Source of the DNA: Agarivorans aestuarii
Lineage (GTDB): Bacteria > Pseudomonadota > Gammaproteobacteria > Enterobacterales > Celerinatantimonadaceae
Direction: 5' to 3'
Assembly (NCBI RefSeq): GCF_019670125.1
Contig: NZ_AP023033.1
Location: 1,620,501 to 1,684,500, forward strand
DNA length: 64,000 nt
Under the pieces are notes generated by a model that was not told where the DNA came from, made no database searches, and worked only from the letters and a program-made list of their open reading frames with translations. The position numbers were made by a program, and so were the translations under genes. This document shows, piece by piece, positions 39,895-48,905 of the stretch (positions are counted from its first letter, which is position 1; every line of letters starts with the position of its first letter).

Positions 39895-40821
39895 ATGGCG
39901 CGTCGTTTGCCCCCACTTAATGCCTTAAAAGCTTTCGAAGCAGCTGCAAGGCACCTTAGTTTTACCCGAGCTGCTGAAGAGCTTTTTGTGACTCAAGCAG
40001 CTGTTAGCCACCAAATAAAAGCCTTAGAAGAATTTTTAGGTTTAAAACTTTTTCGAAGAAAAAACAGGGCCTTACTGTTAACCGAAGAGGGTCAAGGTTA
40101 CTTTCTAGATATTAAAGATATTTTTATCTCGTTAACTGAAGCCACCGATCGTCTGCTAGCCCGTGGCGCCAAAGGAACCATAACGGTTAGTTTACAACCT
40201 AGTTTTGCCATCCAATGGCTAGTGCCACGTTTATCGCAATTTAGTGAGATGCATCCCGATATTGATGTACGAATTAAAGCGGTAGATTTATACGAAGGCT
40301 CGTTAACAGAAGATGTTGATGTTGCTATTTATTACGGCCGGGGGAATTGGTCTGGCTTGCGAGCCGATAAGTTACATACCGAGTATTTAGTTCCTGTTTG
40401 CGCCCCTAGTTTGTTGGTAGGCGACAAAGCCTTAACCAAACCTGAGGATTTGCAATATCACACGCTATTGCACGATACCGCCCGTCATGATTGGAAAGCG
40501 TGGTTTAAGTTGGTGGGATTGCGGCAAATGAATGTAAACCACGGCCCTATTTTTTCTCACTCAACCATGGTGCTGCAAGCGGCAGTTTATGGGCAGGGTG
40601 TTGCTCTAGGGCATAGCGTATTGGCTAAGCCTGAGATCGAAGCTGGCCGTTTGGTGTGTCCCTTTGAACAGGTGCTGTTAAGCAAAAATGCCTATTACAT
40701 GGTATGTAAACCCAGCCAAGCCGAACAAGGTAAGTTGGTTGCGTTTAGAGAGTGGATGATTTCACTGGTTGAGCAAGAGCAACAAGAGTTTGTTAATGAA
40801 GGTTTGGTGGATGCAGAATGA
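39895..40821 (+). CDS. gcvA: LysR-type regulator GcvA
   Basis: Glycine-responsive activator of the glycine cleavage operon and of gcvB. The N-terminal helix-turn-helix region (RRLPPLNALKAFEAAARHLS, then FTRAAEELFVTQAAVSHQIK) and the effector domain (VSLQPSFAIQWLVPRLSQF, then DVDVAIYYGRGNW) closely follow E. coli GcvA. The 308-residue length is normal. Its stop overlaps the next start (ATGA), so ygdD is probably coupled. The order gcvB-gcvA-ygdD-rlmM is the E. coli order. Confidence 0.96.
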   Translation: MARRLPPLNALKAFEAAARHLSFTRAAEELFVTQAAVSHQIKALEEFLGLKLFRRKNRALLLTEEGQGYFLDIKDIFISLTEATDRLLARGAKGTITVSLQPSFAIQWLVPRLSQFSEMHPDIDVRIKAVDLYEGSLTEDVDVAIYYGRGNWSGLRADKLHTEYLVPVCAPSLLVGDKALTKPEDLQYHTLLHDTARHDWKAWFKLVGLRQMNVNHGPIFSHSTMVLQAAVYGQGVALGHSVLAKPEIEAGRLVCPFEQVLLSKNAYYMVCKPSQAEQGKLVAFREWMISLVEQEQQEFVNEGLVDAE

Positions 40822-41189
40822 GTACGTTTAATCAAACGCCTTGGGCTTTACGACTGTTGTTAGCGCTTAGTGGTGCGATAACCGTGATAATGGGCGCTGG
40901 CGCGGCGCACGGCTTTAGTCGTTTTTTAGGTGAGGCGCAACTATCGTGGATTGAAACCGGTGTATTTTATCAAATCATCCATTTGGTGGCTGCCTTGGTA
41001 GTAATAGATAAACGCCGAACAACAGCCTTACTTTGGATTTTGGGTGGTTGGCTATTTTCCGGTAGCTTATACTGCTTAGCTTTTTTTGGTTCAAAGGTAT
41101 TTGGGCCAATAACCCCTATTGGTGGGTTTATTTTGATTATTGCTTGGCTATGCCTAGCTTTGCCAATAAAGAGAAGTGCAAATGAGTAG
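40818..41189 (+). CDS. ygdD: DUF423 inner-membrane protein YgdD
   Basis: A 123-residue protein with about four helices and the DUF423 marks GAGAAHGF near the N-terminus, FYQIIHLVAAL and a late FGPITPIGGFILI. Function is unknown across the family. It overlaps gcvA by four bases and rlmM by eight, so the three genes form one tight unit. Confidence 0.92.
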   Translation: MSTFNQTPWALRLLLALSGAITVIMGAGAAHGFSRFLGEAQLSWIETGVFYQIIHLVAALVVIDKRRTTALLWILGGWLFSGSLYCLAFFGSKVFGPITPIGGFILIIAWLCLALPIKRSANE

Positions 41190-42243
41190 TGTAATTTTGT
41201 ATTGTCGTACTGGCTTTGAGAGCGACTGCGCCGCAGAGATCCAGTTTCATGCAGAACAGCTAGGCTTCTTTGGTTATGCCAAAGCCAGCAGTGGAGCAGG
41301 TTTTGTGGAGTTTAGCTGTTATCAAGCAGAGCACGCACAAGCTTTGTATCAAGCTATCGACTTTCGTCATTTGGTGTTTGCTAGACATTGGTTTTTAGCG
41401 CTTGCCGAGTTGCAACTAGATGAGGCAAACCGCGTCGCATCTATTCTTGCGGTGGAGCAAAAGCTACCCAAATGCGGCAGTTTGCGCTTGGAGTACCCCG
41501 ATACTAACGATGGCAAAGCCTTGTCCAGCTTTTGTAAAAAGTTTACTCGTCCTTTGGAAAACGCCTTAGTTAAGCACCAGTGGCTGAGCAAAAATACCAA
41601 TCCTAAGTTGCCAGCCATGCAGTTGTTTTTTGTTAGCGGTACTCATTGTTGGTTAGGCTATTCAGATACTCGAAATGGTAACGCACAGCACAACGGTATT
41701 TTGCGCCTTAAATTTCCTGCAGAAGCGCCAAGCCGCTCTACACTCAAGCTAGATGAAGCCTTTATGGTGCTTTTAAATGACCAAGAGCGAGAGCAGTATA
41801 TTCAAAATGGCCAACATGCTGTTGATTTGGGAGCATGCCCGGGTGGTTGGACTTACCAATTGGTAAGACGGAATATGTTTGTCGCAGCCATTGATAACGG
41901 CCCAATGGCTCAATCGTTAATGGATACTGGCCAAGTGCAGCATTATCGTGAAGATGGTTTTAAATACCAGCCTGAGCGAAGCAATGTGAGCTGGCTAGTT
42001 TGCGACATGGTAGAGCGCCCGGCTAAAGTTAGCCGATTAATGTTGAAGTGGTTGGCAAATGGCTGGTGTCAATATGCCATGTTTAATTTAAAGCTGCCAA
42101 TGAAGCAGCGCTTTGCTGAGGTAAACCAAGATCTTAACTTACTTAAAGAGGGCTTAAGCGAGTTAGGTTTTGAGCACGAAGTACGAGCTAAACATCTCTA
42201 TCATGACCGAGAAGAGATCACCGTATTTGCGCGTGTTTACTAG
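41182..42243 (+). CDS. rlmM: 23S rRNA 2'-O-methyltransferase RlmM
   Basis: Methylates C2498 of 23S rRNA using SAM. The N-terminal THUMP-like part precedes a Rossmann methyltransferase domain with the SAM motif VDLGACPGGWTYQL and the catalytic-type region VCDMVERP. The ATG chosen gives MSSVILYCRTGFE and 353 residues; a GTG two codons earlier is less likely. It starts inside the end of ygdD. Confidence 0.95.
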   Translation: MSSVILYCRTGFESDCAAEIQFHAEQLGFFGYAKASSGAGFVEFSCYQAEHAQALYQAIDFRHLVFARHWFLALAELQLDEANRVASILAVEQKLPKCGSLRLEYPDTNDGKALSSFCKKFTRPLENALVKHQWLSKNTNPKLPAMQLFFVSGTHCWLGYSDTRNGNAQHNGILRLKFPAEAPSRSTLKLDEAFMVLLNDQEREQYIQNGQHAVDLGACPGGWTYQLVRRNMFVAAIDNGPMAQSLMDTGQVQHYREDGFKYQPERSNVSWLVCDMVERPAKVSRLMLKWLANGWCQYAMFNLKLPMKQRFAEVNQDLNLLKEGLSELGFEHEVRAKHLYHDREEITVFARVY

Positions 42244-42268
42244 GGTAGCAGCAAGATTTGAACATTAA

Positions 42269-42290
42269 AAAGGCAGCTTAGGCTGCCTTT
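42269..42290 (+). terminator. terminator between rlmM and the isocitrate dehydrogenase gene
   Basis: AAAGGCAGC-TTAG-GCTGCCTTT hairpin with A/T tracts on both sides; it can serve both convergent genes. Confidence 0.8.
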
Positions 42291-42317
42291 GTGGTTACTT
42301 ATACCGCTATTTGGTGT

Positions 42318-43325
42318 TTATAAGCGGTCTAGAATCGCTTGAGTAAACTCTTTAGTACCGGCTGTGCCACCTAAATCGCGAGTGGTTCTGTCACCGCTGG
42401 CGATAACGTCTTTCACTGCACTAAGAATACTTTCGGCTTTGTCTTCCATACCTAAATATTCAAGCATTTGAATGCTCGCTAGAATAACCGAGGTAGGGTT
42501 AGCAATGTCTTGGCCGGCAATATCTGGTGCGCTGCCGTGCACGGCTTCAAAAATGGCTGCTCGTTCACCAATATTAGCGCCAGGAGCCATACCAAGGCCG
42601 CCTACTAGACCAGCACACAAGTCTGACAAAATATCACCAAACAAGTTAGTGGTAACCATTACGTCGAAGCGCTCTGGGTACATCACTAAGTTCATACACG
42701 CCGCGTCTACAATCATCTCTTCAGATTCGATATCTGGGTATTGCTTAGCCACTTCACGAGCCACTTCTAGGAACAAACCTGAAGTTGATTTCATGATGTT
42801 TGCTTTATGAACGGCAGTTACTTTTTTTCGGCCTTCGCGGCGGGCTAATTCGTAGGCAAACTTAACGATACGCTCTGCACCATCTCGAGTGATAATACTC
42901 ATCGCTTCGGCGCTTGAGCCATCTTCACTACGTTTTTGGCCAACACCCGAGTACATGCCTTGGGTGTTTTCTCGAACGGTAATAATATCTACGTCTTCGT
43001 AACGCGCTTTAGTACCAACAAATGAACGCACCGGACGCAGGTTGGCGTAAAGGTCAAAGTGCTTGCGCATAGATACGTTGATTGAAGTAAAGCCAGTGCC
43101 AACCGGTGTGGTTAGTGGGCCTTTAAGGGCGATGCCATTTTGCTCGATAAGTTGCAGTGATTTTTCAGGCAACAGGCTGCCATCGCTTTCTAGCGCTGCT
43201 AGGCCTGCGTTGGCAAAATCATATTCGAAACCACAACCCGCTTTATCCATAATCGCGATTGCACTTTCGATAATACTAGGGCCAATACCATCTCCAGGTA
43301 TGACGGTGATTCGTCTTGTTGACAT
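42318..43325 (-). CDS. isocitrate dehydrogenase, probably NAD-dependent
   Basis: Beta-decarboxylating dehydrogenase that oxidises isocitrate to 2-oxoglutarate. The start MSTRRITVIPGDGIGPSI, the substrate loop VSMRKHFDLYANLRPV, the HKANIMK motif and the signature NLFGDILSDLCAGLVGGLG are clear. The 335-residue size fits the short NAD-type enzyme rather than the 416-residue NADP enzyme of E. coli. 3-Isopropylmalate dehydrogenase is a relative, but the context has no leu genes. An upstream in-frame extension of 31 residues lacks support. Confidence 0.88.
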   Translation of the reverse strand: MSTRRITVIPGDGIGPSIIESAIAIMDKAGCGFEYDFANAGLAALESDGSLLPEKSLQLIEQNGIALKGPLTTPVGTGFTSINVSMRKHFDLYANLRPVRSFVGTKARYEDVDIITVRENTQGMYSGVGQKRSEDGSSAEAMSIITRDGAERIVKFAYELARREGRKKVTAVHKANIMKSTSGLFLEVAREVAKQYPDIESEEMIVDAACMNLVMYPERFDVMVTTNLFGDILSDLCAGLVGGLGMAPGANIGERAAIFEAVHGSAPDIAGQDIANPTSVILASIQMLEYLGMEDKAESILSAVKDVIASGDRTTRDLGGTAGTKEFTQAILDRL

Positions 43326-43457
43326 ATCTCTTCCTAATTCGTAGGCATTTTTATTATCTAAGGGGGAGGAGGTAACACTCCGTGTTATTGCCCGAAGTTT
43401 GAGGTGTTCGGGCAACACACAGTTTACAATTTTTTAACGCGATACTCAAAAGGAAAT

Positions 43458-43479
43458 AGCTAATACTAAGGTATTAGCT
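43458..43479 (-). other. hairpin downstream of the chemoreceptor remnant
   Basis: AGCTAATAC-(TAAG)-GTATTAGCT is a perfect 9-bp stem with little T-tract on either strand. It could be the old terminator of the lost chemoreceptor gene. The roughly 190 bases between the remnant and the dehydrogenase start show nothing else. Confidence 0.4.
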
Positions 43480-43519
43480 TGATTGCAATACAAAAATCTT
43501 TTAGTGCTATTGAGTCTCG

Positions 43520-43681
43520 TTAAAACTTGAATACTTCAACCGATTTATTCAAACGCGTGGCAATATTGCTTAACTCTTCAACCATTTTGCTATTGTTTTC
43601 TGAGCTATCAAAGGTGGTTTTAGCCAAGTCATTTATGCCTACAATGCTGCTGTTTATTTCAGCTGTTAGGCTATTCATAAG
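43520..43681 (-). pseudogene. C-terminal remnant of a methyl-accepting chemotaxis protein
   Basis: About 53 codons read as the extreme C-terminus of a chemoreceptor: AEINSSIVGINDLAKTT, then MVEELSNIATRLNKSVEVFKF. This matches the end of the signalling domain after the hairpin (EEINRNIVGIND ... EELSSLAEQLQ ... VSRFRF in family members). The receptor's ligand, membrane and tip regions are absent: upstream, this frame runs into the GH5 gene in the wrong frame. It overlaps the GH5 stop by 11 bases. It is a gene fragment left by deletion or replacement. Confidence 0.8.
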
Positions 43682-44939
43682 TTGGCGAAACAGCATCGTA
43701 AAAATTCGGATGCCAATGCATATTGGGAGAACTATTTCTAATATTATCTTTCGCAAATTCAATGACATCTTCGTAAAATCCCACAGGAGCCACTTGTTCA
43801 TTTTTTATATAATAAGTTAATCGTTGATAGTTGCTGTTTGGGGGAATGGTCCACAAGGCTCTGTTATGCGAAAGTTTTTTGAACGACCAAGGGAAATAAC
43901 CTGCAAGATGTTGCTTTGACCAAAGAGTAATGCGTTTTAAGTTTTGTTCATCAGTTTCACCATATTCACCAAGGATTAGTGGGATGTTTAGTTTGTTAGT
44001 GATTTTTTCGCGGCCAAAGGTATCTTTAGCTTGGCCGTAATGGTGGATTTGATACACCAATTTGTCGTCCCATTGGCTATCAATTCCGGTTTTTTGTTGA
44101 ACTTTAGGATTGCTCCAATCTATTTTCGATAAGTCAGAACCCCACCAAGAGCCCTGCGCAACAATAATATGGTTGATATCTACTTCGCGAATAGCATTGC
44201 GAATGGTGATTAATGAGGGGAGAAGTTCGTATTCTCGTCCTGCTTTGGGAACGGGTTCATTTAGTAAATCGTAGCCCCAAATGGTAGGCTCATCTTGGTA
44301 GCGTCTGGCAATATGGCGCCATACTTTACTCGCAATATTTATATTTTGCGGATTATCCCAAAAACTTACAGAGCTTCTGGGTTGAGAGGCGTTAGAGTCT
44401 AGGTTATCGGCATGGTCGCCAGGATTTTGGTAGCCTGGTGCCGCATGCATGTCGAGTAGCACATAGATATTGTGTTTTTTTGCACTATTGATTAGTGCAT
44501 CGAAATACTGAAAACCATGATCACTGAGTTGTTCGTCTTGCCAAAACATATTGAAATGAAATGGAACCCGGACAGCGTTGTATCCCAAACGGTTAAGCTC
44601 GGATAGGGTATCTTCATTAACATAGTTTAAACGCCATTGGTGCTCAAACTCTTTAGCCTTTTGCGTACTAGCAAAAACGGTTGTGAGTGAATGCAAAAAC
44701 TGAGTATGAGTTCGATAGTTAAAGTCGCCCATCATCAAATACCCTTCCCAAAGCAACCAATTACCTAAATTTATTCCACTTAAAAATATAGGCTTGCCAT
44801 GTTCATCGATTATGGCAGTGCCGTTAGTGCTGACAAATTTTGCGTGTACTGAATAACTGACACACATTAAACATAAGCAGATAATGACTAAACGGCTTAG
44901 AGTTTTTTTGTTCGCTGGAATGGTGCTTAATGGTTCCAT
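43671..44939 (-). CDS. secreted glycoside hydrolase family 5 (cellulase-type) enzyme
   Basis: A 422-residue GH5 TIM-barrel hydrolase acting on beta-linked glucans or mannans; exact substrate unknown. A signal peptide ends near VHA (about residue 33). The acid/base Glu228 is in DLLNEP and the nucleophile Glu325 in LGEYGE; His in VLLDMHAAPG and Trp/His near VYQIHHYG are also typical. It starts three bases after the xni stop on the same strand, so it may be read from the ppnN-xni transcript. Its last few residues overlap a chemoreceptor remnant, which suggests the C-terminus was joined to foreign sequence. Confidence 0.9.
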   Translation of the reverse strand: MEPLSTIPANKKTLSRLVIICLCLMCVSYSVHAKFVSTNGTAIIDEHGKPIFLSGINLGNWLLWEGYLMMGDFNYRTHTQFLHSLTTVFASTQKAKEFEHQWRLNYVNEDTLSELNRLGYNAVRVPFHFNMFWQDEQLSDHGFQYFDALINSAKKHNIYVLLDMHAAPGYQNPGDHADNLDSNASQPRSSVSFWDNPQNINIASKVWRHIARRYQDEPTIWGYDLLNEPVPKAGREYELLPSLITIRNAIREVDINHIIVAQGSWWGSDLSKIDWSNPKVQQKTGIDSQWDDKLVYQIHHYGQAKDTFGREKITNKLNIPLILGEYGETDEQNLKRITLWSKQHLAGYFPWSFKKLSHNRALWTIPPNSNYQRLTYYIKNEQVAPVGFYEDVIEFAKDNIRNSSPNMHWHPNFYDAVSPTYE

Positions 44940-44942
44940 CTT

Positions 44943-45719
44943 TTAGTTAACTCGCGAGTACCTAAGCTGTTTGAGAGAAAAGCCAAGTTGTAGATCAGTT
45001 CGCAGGCTTAGTAGTTGTTTAGCTAAGTTAAGCTGTGCGGAACTATTTTGTACTTTCTGAGCGAGTTTATTAGGTGAGGGAGCATCTAGAATGGCTTGGG
45101 CATCTGGGTAGTTGTTTAACAGGGTTTTTGCACTTTTGGCTCCAATTCCCGCAACGCCTGCAACATTAACGCTGCTAATTCCTACCAAGGCCCAGTAGTC
45201 GGTAAGCTGAGAGATAGTTATGCCAAATTTGTTTTCTACTTCATCTACGGATATATATTCTCGGCGAAAATAATCGTACAGACTAACCCCTTTGTTAAGC
45301 AGGCTGTAGTAGCCTCTGTCGGTAGACACTATTGTTACTGGGTAGTTAGCCGCTGCTGCTTTACTGGCAATAGTTGCGCAGATATCGTCGGCTTCTTCAT
45401 CTGGAGCGGATACTGAATCAATGCCGAGATCCAATAAATGGTCTTTTAAGCTTTCTAACTGTTTGGCAAGCTTCTCTGGCATGGGTGAACGGTTTTGTTT
45501 GTAAGCAGGGAATAGCTGTTCACGCCAAGCGCAGCGTTCTCCATCAAATACCGCAATAATGTGTGAAGGTTTCAGGCTAGCAATAATGCGCTTACAGGCA
45601 CTGCCCAAGGCCATAGTGGTGGCATTATCTAAAGCCCCATTAGGAGTTCTTTGCTGCTGCACAGCATAGATACGCCTAATGAGGTTTAACGCGTCGATGA
45701 TGACAAGTTGTTTAGCCAA
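44943..45719 (-). CDS. xni: flap endonuclease Xni (ExoIX)
   Basis: Homologue of the 5'-nuclease domain of DNA polymerase I, of 258 residues. Metal-site acidic residues are visible in VIIDALNLI, AVFDGER, PDEEADDICATIA and STDRGYYSLL, followed by the helix-hairpin-helix GVAGIGAKSAKTLL. In E. coli xni lies near ppnN too. It sits 24 bases after ppnN on the same strand. Confidence 0.93.
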   Translation of the reverse strand: MAKQLVIIDALNLIRRIYAVQQQRTPNGALDNATTMALGSACKRIIASLKPSHIIAVFDGERCAWREQLFPAYKQNRSPMPEKLAKQLESLKDHLLDLGIDSVSAPDEEADDICATIASKAAAANYPVTIVSTDRGYYSLLNKGVSLYDYFRREYISVDEVENKFGITISQLTDYWALVGISSVNVAGVAGIGAKSAKTLLNNYPDAQAILDAPSPNKLAQKVQNSSAQLNLAKQLLSLRTDLQLGFSLKQLRYSRVN

Positions 45720-45743
45720 TTTCGAGCTCGCCTATGGTCAAGG

Positions 45744-47105
45744 TCATTTAGCTTTTCCAACCTCGTAGCAGGGTTCGTAATTGCTTCCTGGTAGCTTCAT
45801 ACGGTGTTGAGAGACAAAATCTTTTAAGAGTTTATCTAACATTTTCATTATTTTAGGGTCACCGTCAATAATAAAAGGACCATGTTTTTCTATTTGTTTT
45901 ATGCCTTCATCTTTAACGTTACCACTCACGATGGCAGAAAATGCTCTACGTAAGTTTGCGGCTAGATCCTGCGGTGCTTGGTCGAAGTGTAAATTAAGCT
46001 TCTCGACATTTTCGTGTAGCGGCTCAAAAGGGTGTTGAAAGTCGCTATCAATTTTTAAGCTCCAGTTAAATGAATAGGCGTCACCAATTGCTCGGCGGTA
46101 GTCTTTCACTTTTGGCATCATTTGTTTAATGACTTGGGCCGCGCGAGCCGCATCATCGATGATTATCTGATACCGTTGCTGCGCTTCGTGCCCTAATGTT
46201 GCACCAATAAACTCATCGATGCTTTTAAAGTATTCTTCGCTGGATTTGGGACCGGTAAGTACAATAGGTAAAGGTTGGCGGGCATTTTCGGGGTGCATCA
46301 TAATGCCAAGAATATATAGTAACTCTTCAGCAGTGCCTGCGCCTCCTGGGAAGATAACAATAGCATGGCCTATTCGCACAAAGGCTTCTAAGCGTTTTTC
46401 TATATCTGGCAGTATGATCAGCTCGTTCACAATTGGATTGGGTGGCTCGGCAGCGATAATACTGGGTTCGGTTAAGCCAATATAGCGACCATCGTTAACC
46501 CGCTGTTTAGCGTGGCCTACAGCTGCTCCTTTCATTGGACCTTCCATGGCGCCTGGGCCACAACCTGTACAAATATTTAGCTCGCGTAATCCAAGTTGGC
46601 TGCCTACCTCACGGGTATATTGGTATTCAACATCATTGATCGAATGGCCACCCCAACACACTACCAAGTTGGGCTCTGTTCTTGGGTGAATAACTCGAGC
46701 GTTACGCAGCATCGAAAAGACTAAGTTAGTAATGTGTGATGATTGATTGAGGTCGAGGTGGGCTTGTTCTTTAATTTCGTTAGAAACATATAAAATGTCG
46801 CGAAGCACACTAAACAAGTGCTCTTGAATGCCGCGAATGATTTCGCCATCAACAAAGGCATCTTCAGGGGCATTGGCGAGCTCGAGTTTTACCCCTCGCT
46901 CTCGGCTTAATACATTTATTTCAAAGTTTTTGTAACGCTCTAAAATTTCCCGGCTGCTGTCGGTCTTACTGCCAGAGTTGAGCACCGCTAAGCTGCAGTT
47001 TCGGTACAATAAGTAAATATCTTCTGAGGCACTTAAGGTGAGTTGATCTACTTCGAGCTTTGACAGTAAGTTCATACTGCCCACAGGGTTTATATGGGTA
47101 ATCAT
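45744..47105 (-). CDS. ppnN: pyrimidine/purine nucleotide 5'-monophosphate nucleosidase PpnN
   Basis: Cleaves nucleoside monophosphates to base and ribose 5-phosphate and is activated by (p)ppGpp in E. coli. The LOG-type motif [17 protein letters not shown] and the [16 protein letters not shown] stretch are visible. The start [20 protein letters not shown] matches the E. coli N-terminus and follows GAGG; a GTG two codons upstream is less likely. It has 453 residues and probably heads a transcript with xni. Confidence 0.95.
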   Translation of the reverse strand: MITHINPVGSMNLLSKLEVDQLTLSASEDIYLLYRNCSLAVLNSGSKTDSSREILERYKNFEINVLSRERGVKLELANAPEDAFVDGEIIRGIQEHLFSVLRDILYVSNEIKEQAHLDLNQSSHITNLVFSMLRNARVIHPRTEPNLVVCWGGHSINDVEYQYTREVGSQLGLRELNICTGCGPGAMEGPMKGAAVGHAKQRVNDGRYIGLTEPSIIAAEPPNPIVNELIILPDIEKRLEAFVRIGHAIVIFPGGAGTAEELLYILGIMMHPENARQPLPIVLTGPKSSEEYFKSIDEFIGATLGHEAQQRYQIIIDDAARAAQVIKQMMPKVKDYRRAIGDAYSFNWSLKIDSDFQHPFEPLHENVEKLNLHFDQAPQDLAANLRRAFSAIVSGNVKDEGIKQIEKHGPFIIDGDPKIMKMLDKLLKDFVSQHRMKLPGSNYEPCYEVGKAK

Positions 47106-47197
47106 CGACACCTCACGGGTAATTTGCGGATCGCAATGTAGAGTATAGCGTGAGGAGAGGGGGTAGCGTTGAATTTCTCAATTCAACGCTAAACTAA

Positions 47198-48790
47198 CTA
47201 GCTGATTATGTTAACTTTGTCACGACCGCTACTTTTAGATTCATACAGGGCTTGGTCGGCGCGTTCAAAGGCATCTAGTGGTTTGTCGCTTTCTTTAAAC
47301 AAGGTAGCACCAATAGAAACCGAGATAGACACTTGTTGGTCTTTAAACCTAAAGGGCAACGCTTTTATTTGCTCTCGAATATTGTCTAGCGGCACCATTA
47401 CCGCGTCGGGAGAAATATTTGGCATAAGCAGTACAAACTCTTCGCCACCAAAACGTGCTAGAAAGTCGGTATCTCGTAGGTTGTTTTGTAAGGCCCGAGC
47501 AATCACCTTAAGTGCTTTATCGCCTGCCATATGGCCAAACTTATCGTTAATCGACTTGAAGTGGTCAATGTCAATAATCGCCATGCCGAGATTGTAGCCG
47601 TAGCGCTTCCAGCGTTTGTATTCAAGCTCTAAACGCTCGTCTAGCGCTGCACGGTTATAAACTTGAGTTAGGCTATCAATAAACAGTTTGTGTTTATGCG
47701 CATTAAGGCGTTTTTTATATTCGTGAGTTTCTTCTCGAACCAGACGAAGTTTTAACTCAACACTGCCTAGTTCATCCAAGAGATCAGTTGTACGTTGTTC
47801 AAGTTGTTCTTTTTCTTTGAACACGTCGGCAATTTGAATCAAACGATTTTGAATCGAGCTTTTAAGAGTGTCTAAATCGTTACTTGAACGAACTTCAGCG
47901 CCTAGCTCTAGTAGACGATTTTTAAGTAAACCGTCACTTTGTTTTTGGTCTTTATGAATGGACTTAGATTGACTCAAGGAGTCACTAAATTGATCGTGTA
48001 CTCCACCTAGGCTCTCATTGAGAGAATACAAGAACTCTTGTGAAGCTTTACGCTCTTCGCGACTGCCTTCAATAACTAACTGAATAACTTTTATACATAA
48101 GCTTGGTAGCTCTTCTGGCTCAATGCCTACTAACAGGTCTGAGCGAACTTGGCCAAGTTTAGTCCCTATATCACCGGTGTAATCTAGTTCAGTAATTAGC
48201 CGCTGCAGATCATCACAAATACGCTTGTGTAGGCGATTATTGAGAATGCTTTCTTTAGGTTTTACAGCAGGTGTTGAGTCATTTGATAAGGGAGCACCAC
48301 CAAGAGCAGGTTTGTTGATTAATGCTTGGTAGTAATAATTGAGTAGTTGTTCAAGGCGTTGCTGATTGTCGTTGTGAGAATAAGCCGGTTCTTGTTCTAG
48401 AAAGTCGGTGAGCTTGCGACGTAATTGCGGTGGTAAACCGTTGATACGTTTAAGTGATTCCCCCGACGTTTTAATGATTCTTTGATTATGCGCCAGTAGT
48501 GTTTTTAGCGTTTCGCTATGTTGCTTGAATAGCCCATCTAATTCGTTTTGGTATTGAGAAATAGCCGACAGGTCGTCATTACTTTCAACTTCTTGGATAA
48601 GTTGTTCAAGCTTTTGATCGAGCTGTTCGTCTAGACCATAACAAATTTTTGACAGGCGAGAAATTAGCTGGCTTATTGCTTTTTTTTCCATTCTAACCTT
48701 TGCATCTTGGTTTGAAGGATTTTTGTTGGAACTGTCTATTTCGTTTCTCACCAACGCAAGTCGCTTCTTAATAGTGATGATATCGCTCAT
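47198..48790 (-). CDS. cytoplasmic diguanylate cyclase (GGDEF)
   Basis: Makes cyclic-di-GMP from two GTP. The catalytic motif is GGEEF at residues 448-452 (RFGGEEFVLLMP); the product-inhibition I-site RDTD lies at 439-442. The GGDEF domain starts near DSLTQVYNR (372). The first 360 residues contain no membrane helix and are mostly helical with coiled-coil stretches, so this is a soluble enzyme whose input is unknown. It is 115 bases downstream of the TPR protein with a degenerate GGDEF domain, on the same strand. Confidence 0.93.
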   Translation of the reverse strand: MSDIITIKKRLALVRNEIDSSNKNPSNQDAKVRMEKKAISQLISRLSKICYGLDEQLDQKLEQLIQEVESNDDLSAISQYQNELDGLFKQHSETLKTLLAHNQRIIKTSGESLKRINGLPPQLRRKLTDFLEQEPAYSHNDNQQRLEQLLNYYYQALINKPALGGAPLSNDSTPAVKPKESILNNRLHKRICDDLQRLITELDYTGDIGTKLGQVRSDLLVGIEPEELPSLCIKVIQLVIEGSREERKASQEFLYSLNESLGGVHDQFSDSLSQSKSIHKDQKQSDGLLKNRLLELGAEVRSSNDLDTLKSSIQNRLIQIADVFKEKEQLEQRTTDLLDELGSVELKLRLVREETHEYKKRLNAHKHKLFIDSLTQVYNRAALDERLELEYKRWKRYGYNLGMAIIDIDHFKSINDKFGHMAGDKALKVIARALQNNLRDTDFLARFGGEEFVLLMPNISPDAVMVPLDNIREQIKALPFRFKDQQVSISVSIGATLFKESDKPLDAFERADQALYESKSSGRDKVNIIS

Positions 48791-48905
48791 CGTTTAAACC
48801 AATACTTCCTAGCTTGCCTAACAATATAAAAGTTAGCATAACATGAGATCTTTGATAACTACAGCTGCTCAAGTGTCATAGTTTTGGGCTGCTGTTTGCA
48901 TAAGT

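Noticed and set aside
43527-43820. 97-codon plus-strand frame over the chemoreceptor remnant
   Set aside because: Antisense to the remnant and GH5 end; the minus-strand peptide is the recognisable one.
47208-47597. 129-codon open frame antisense to the GGDEF domain
   Set aside because: Overlaps the catalytic domain entirely; no independent support.
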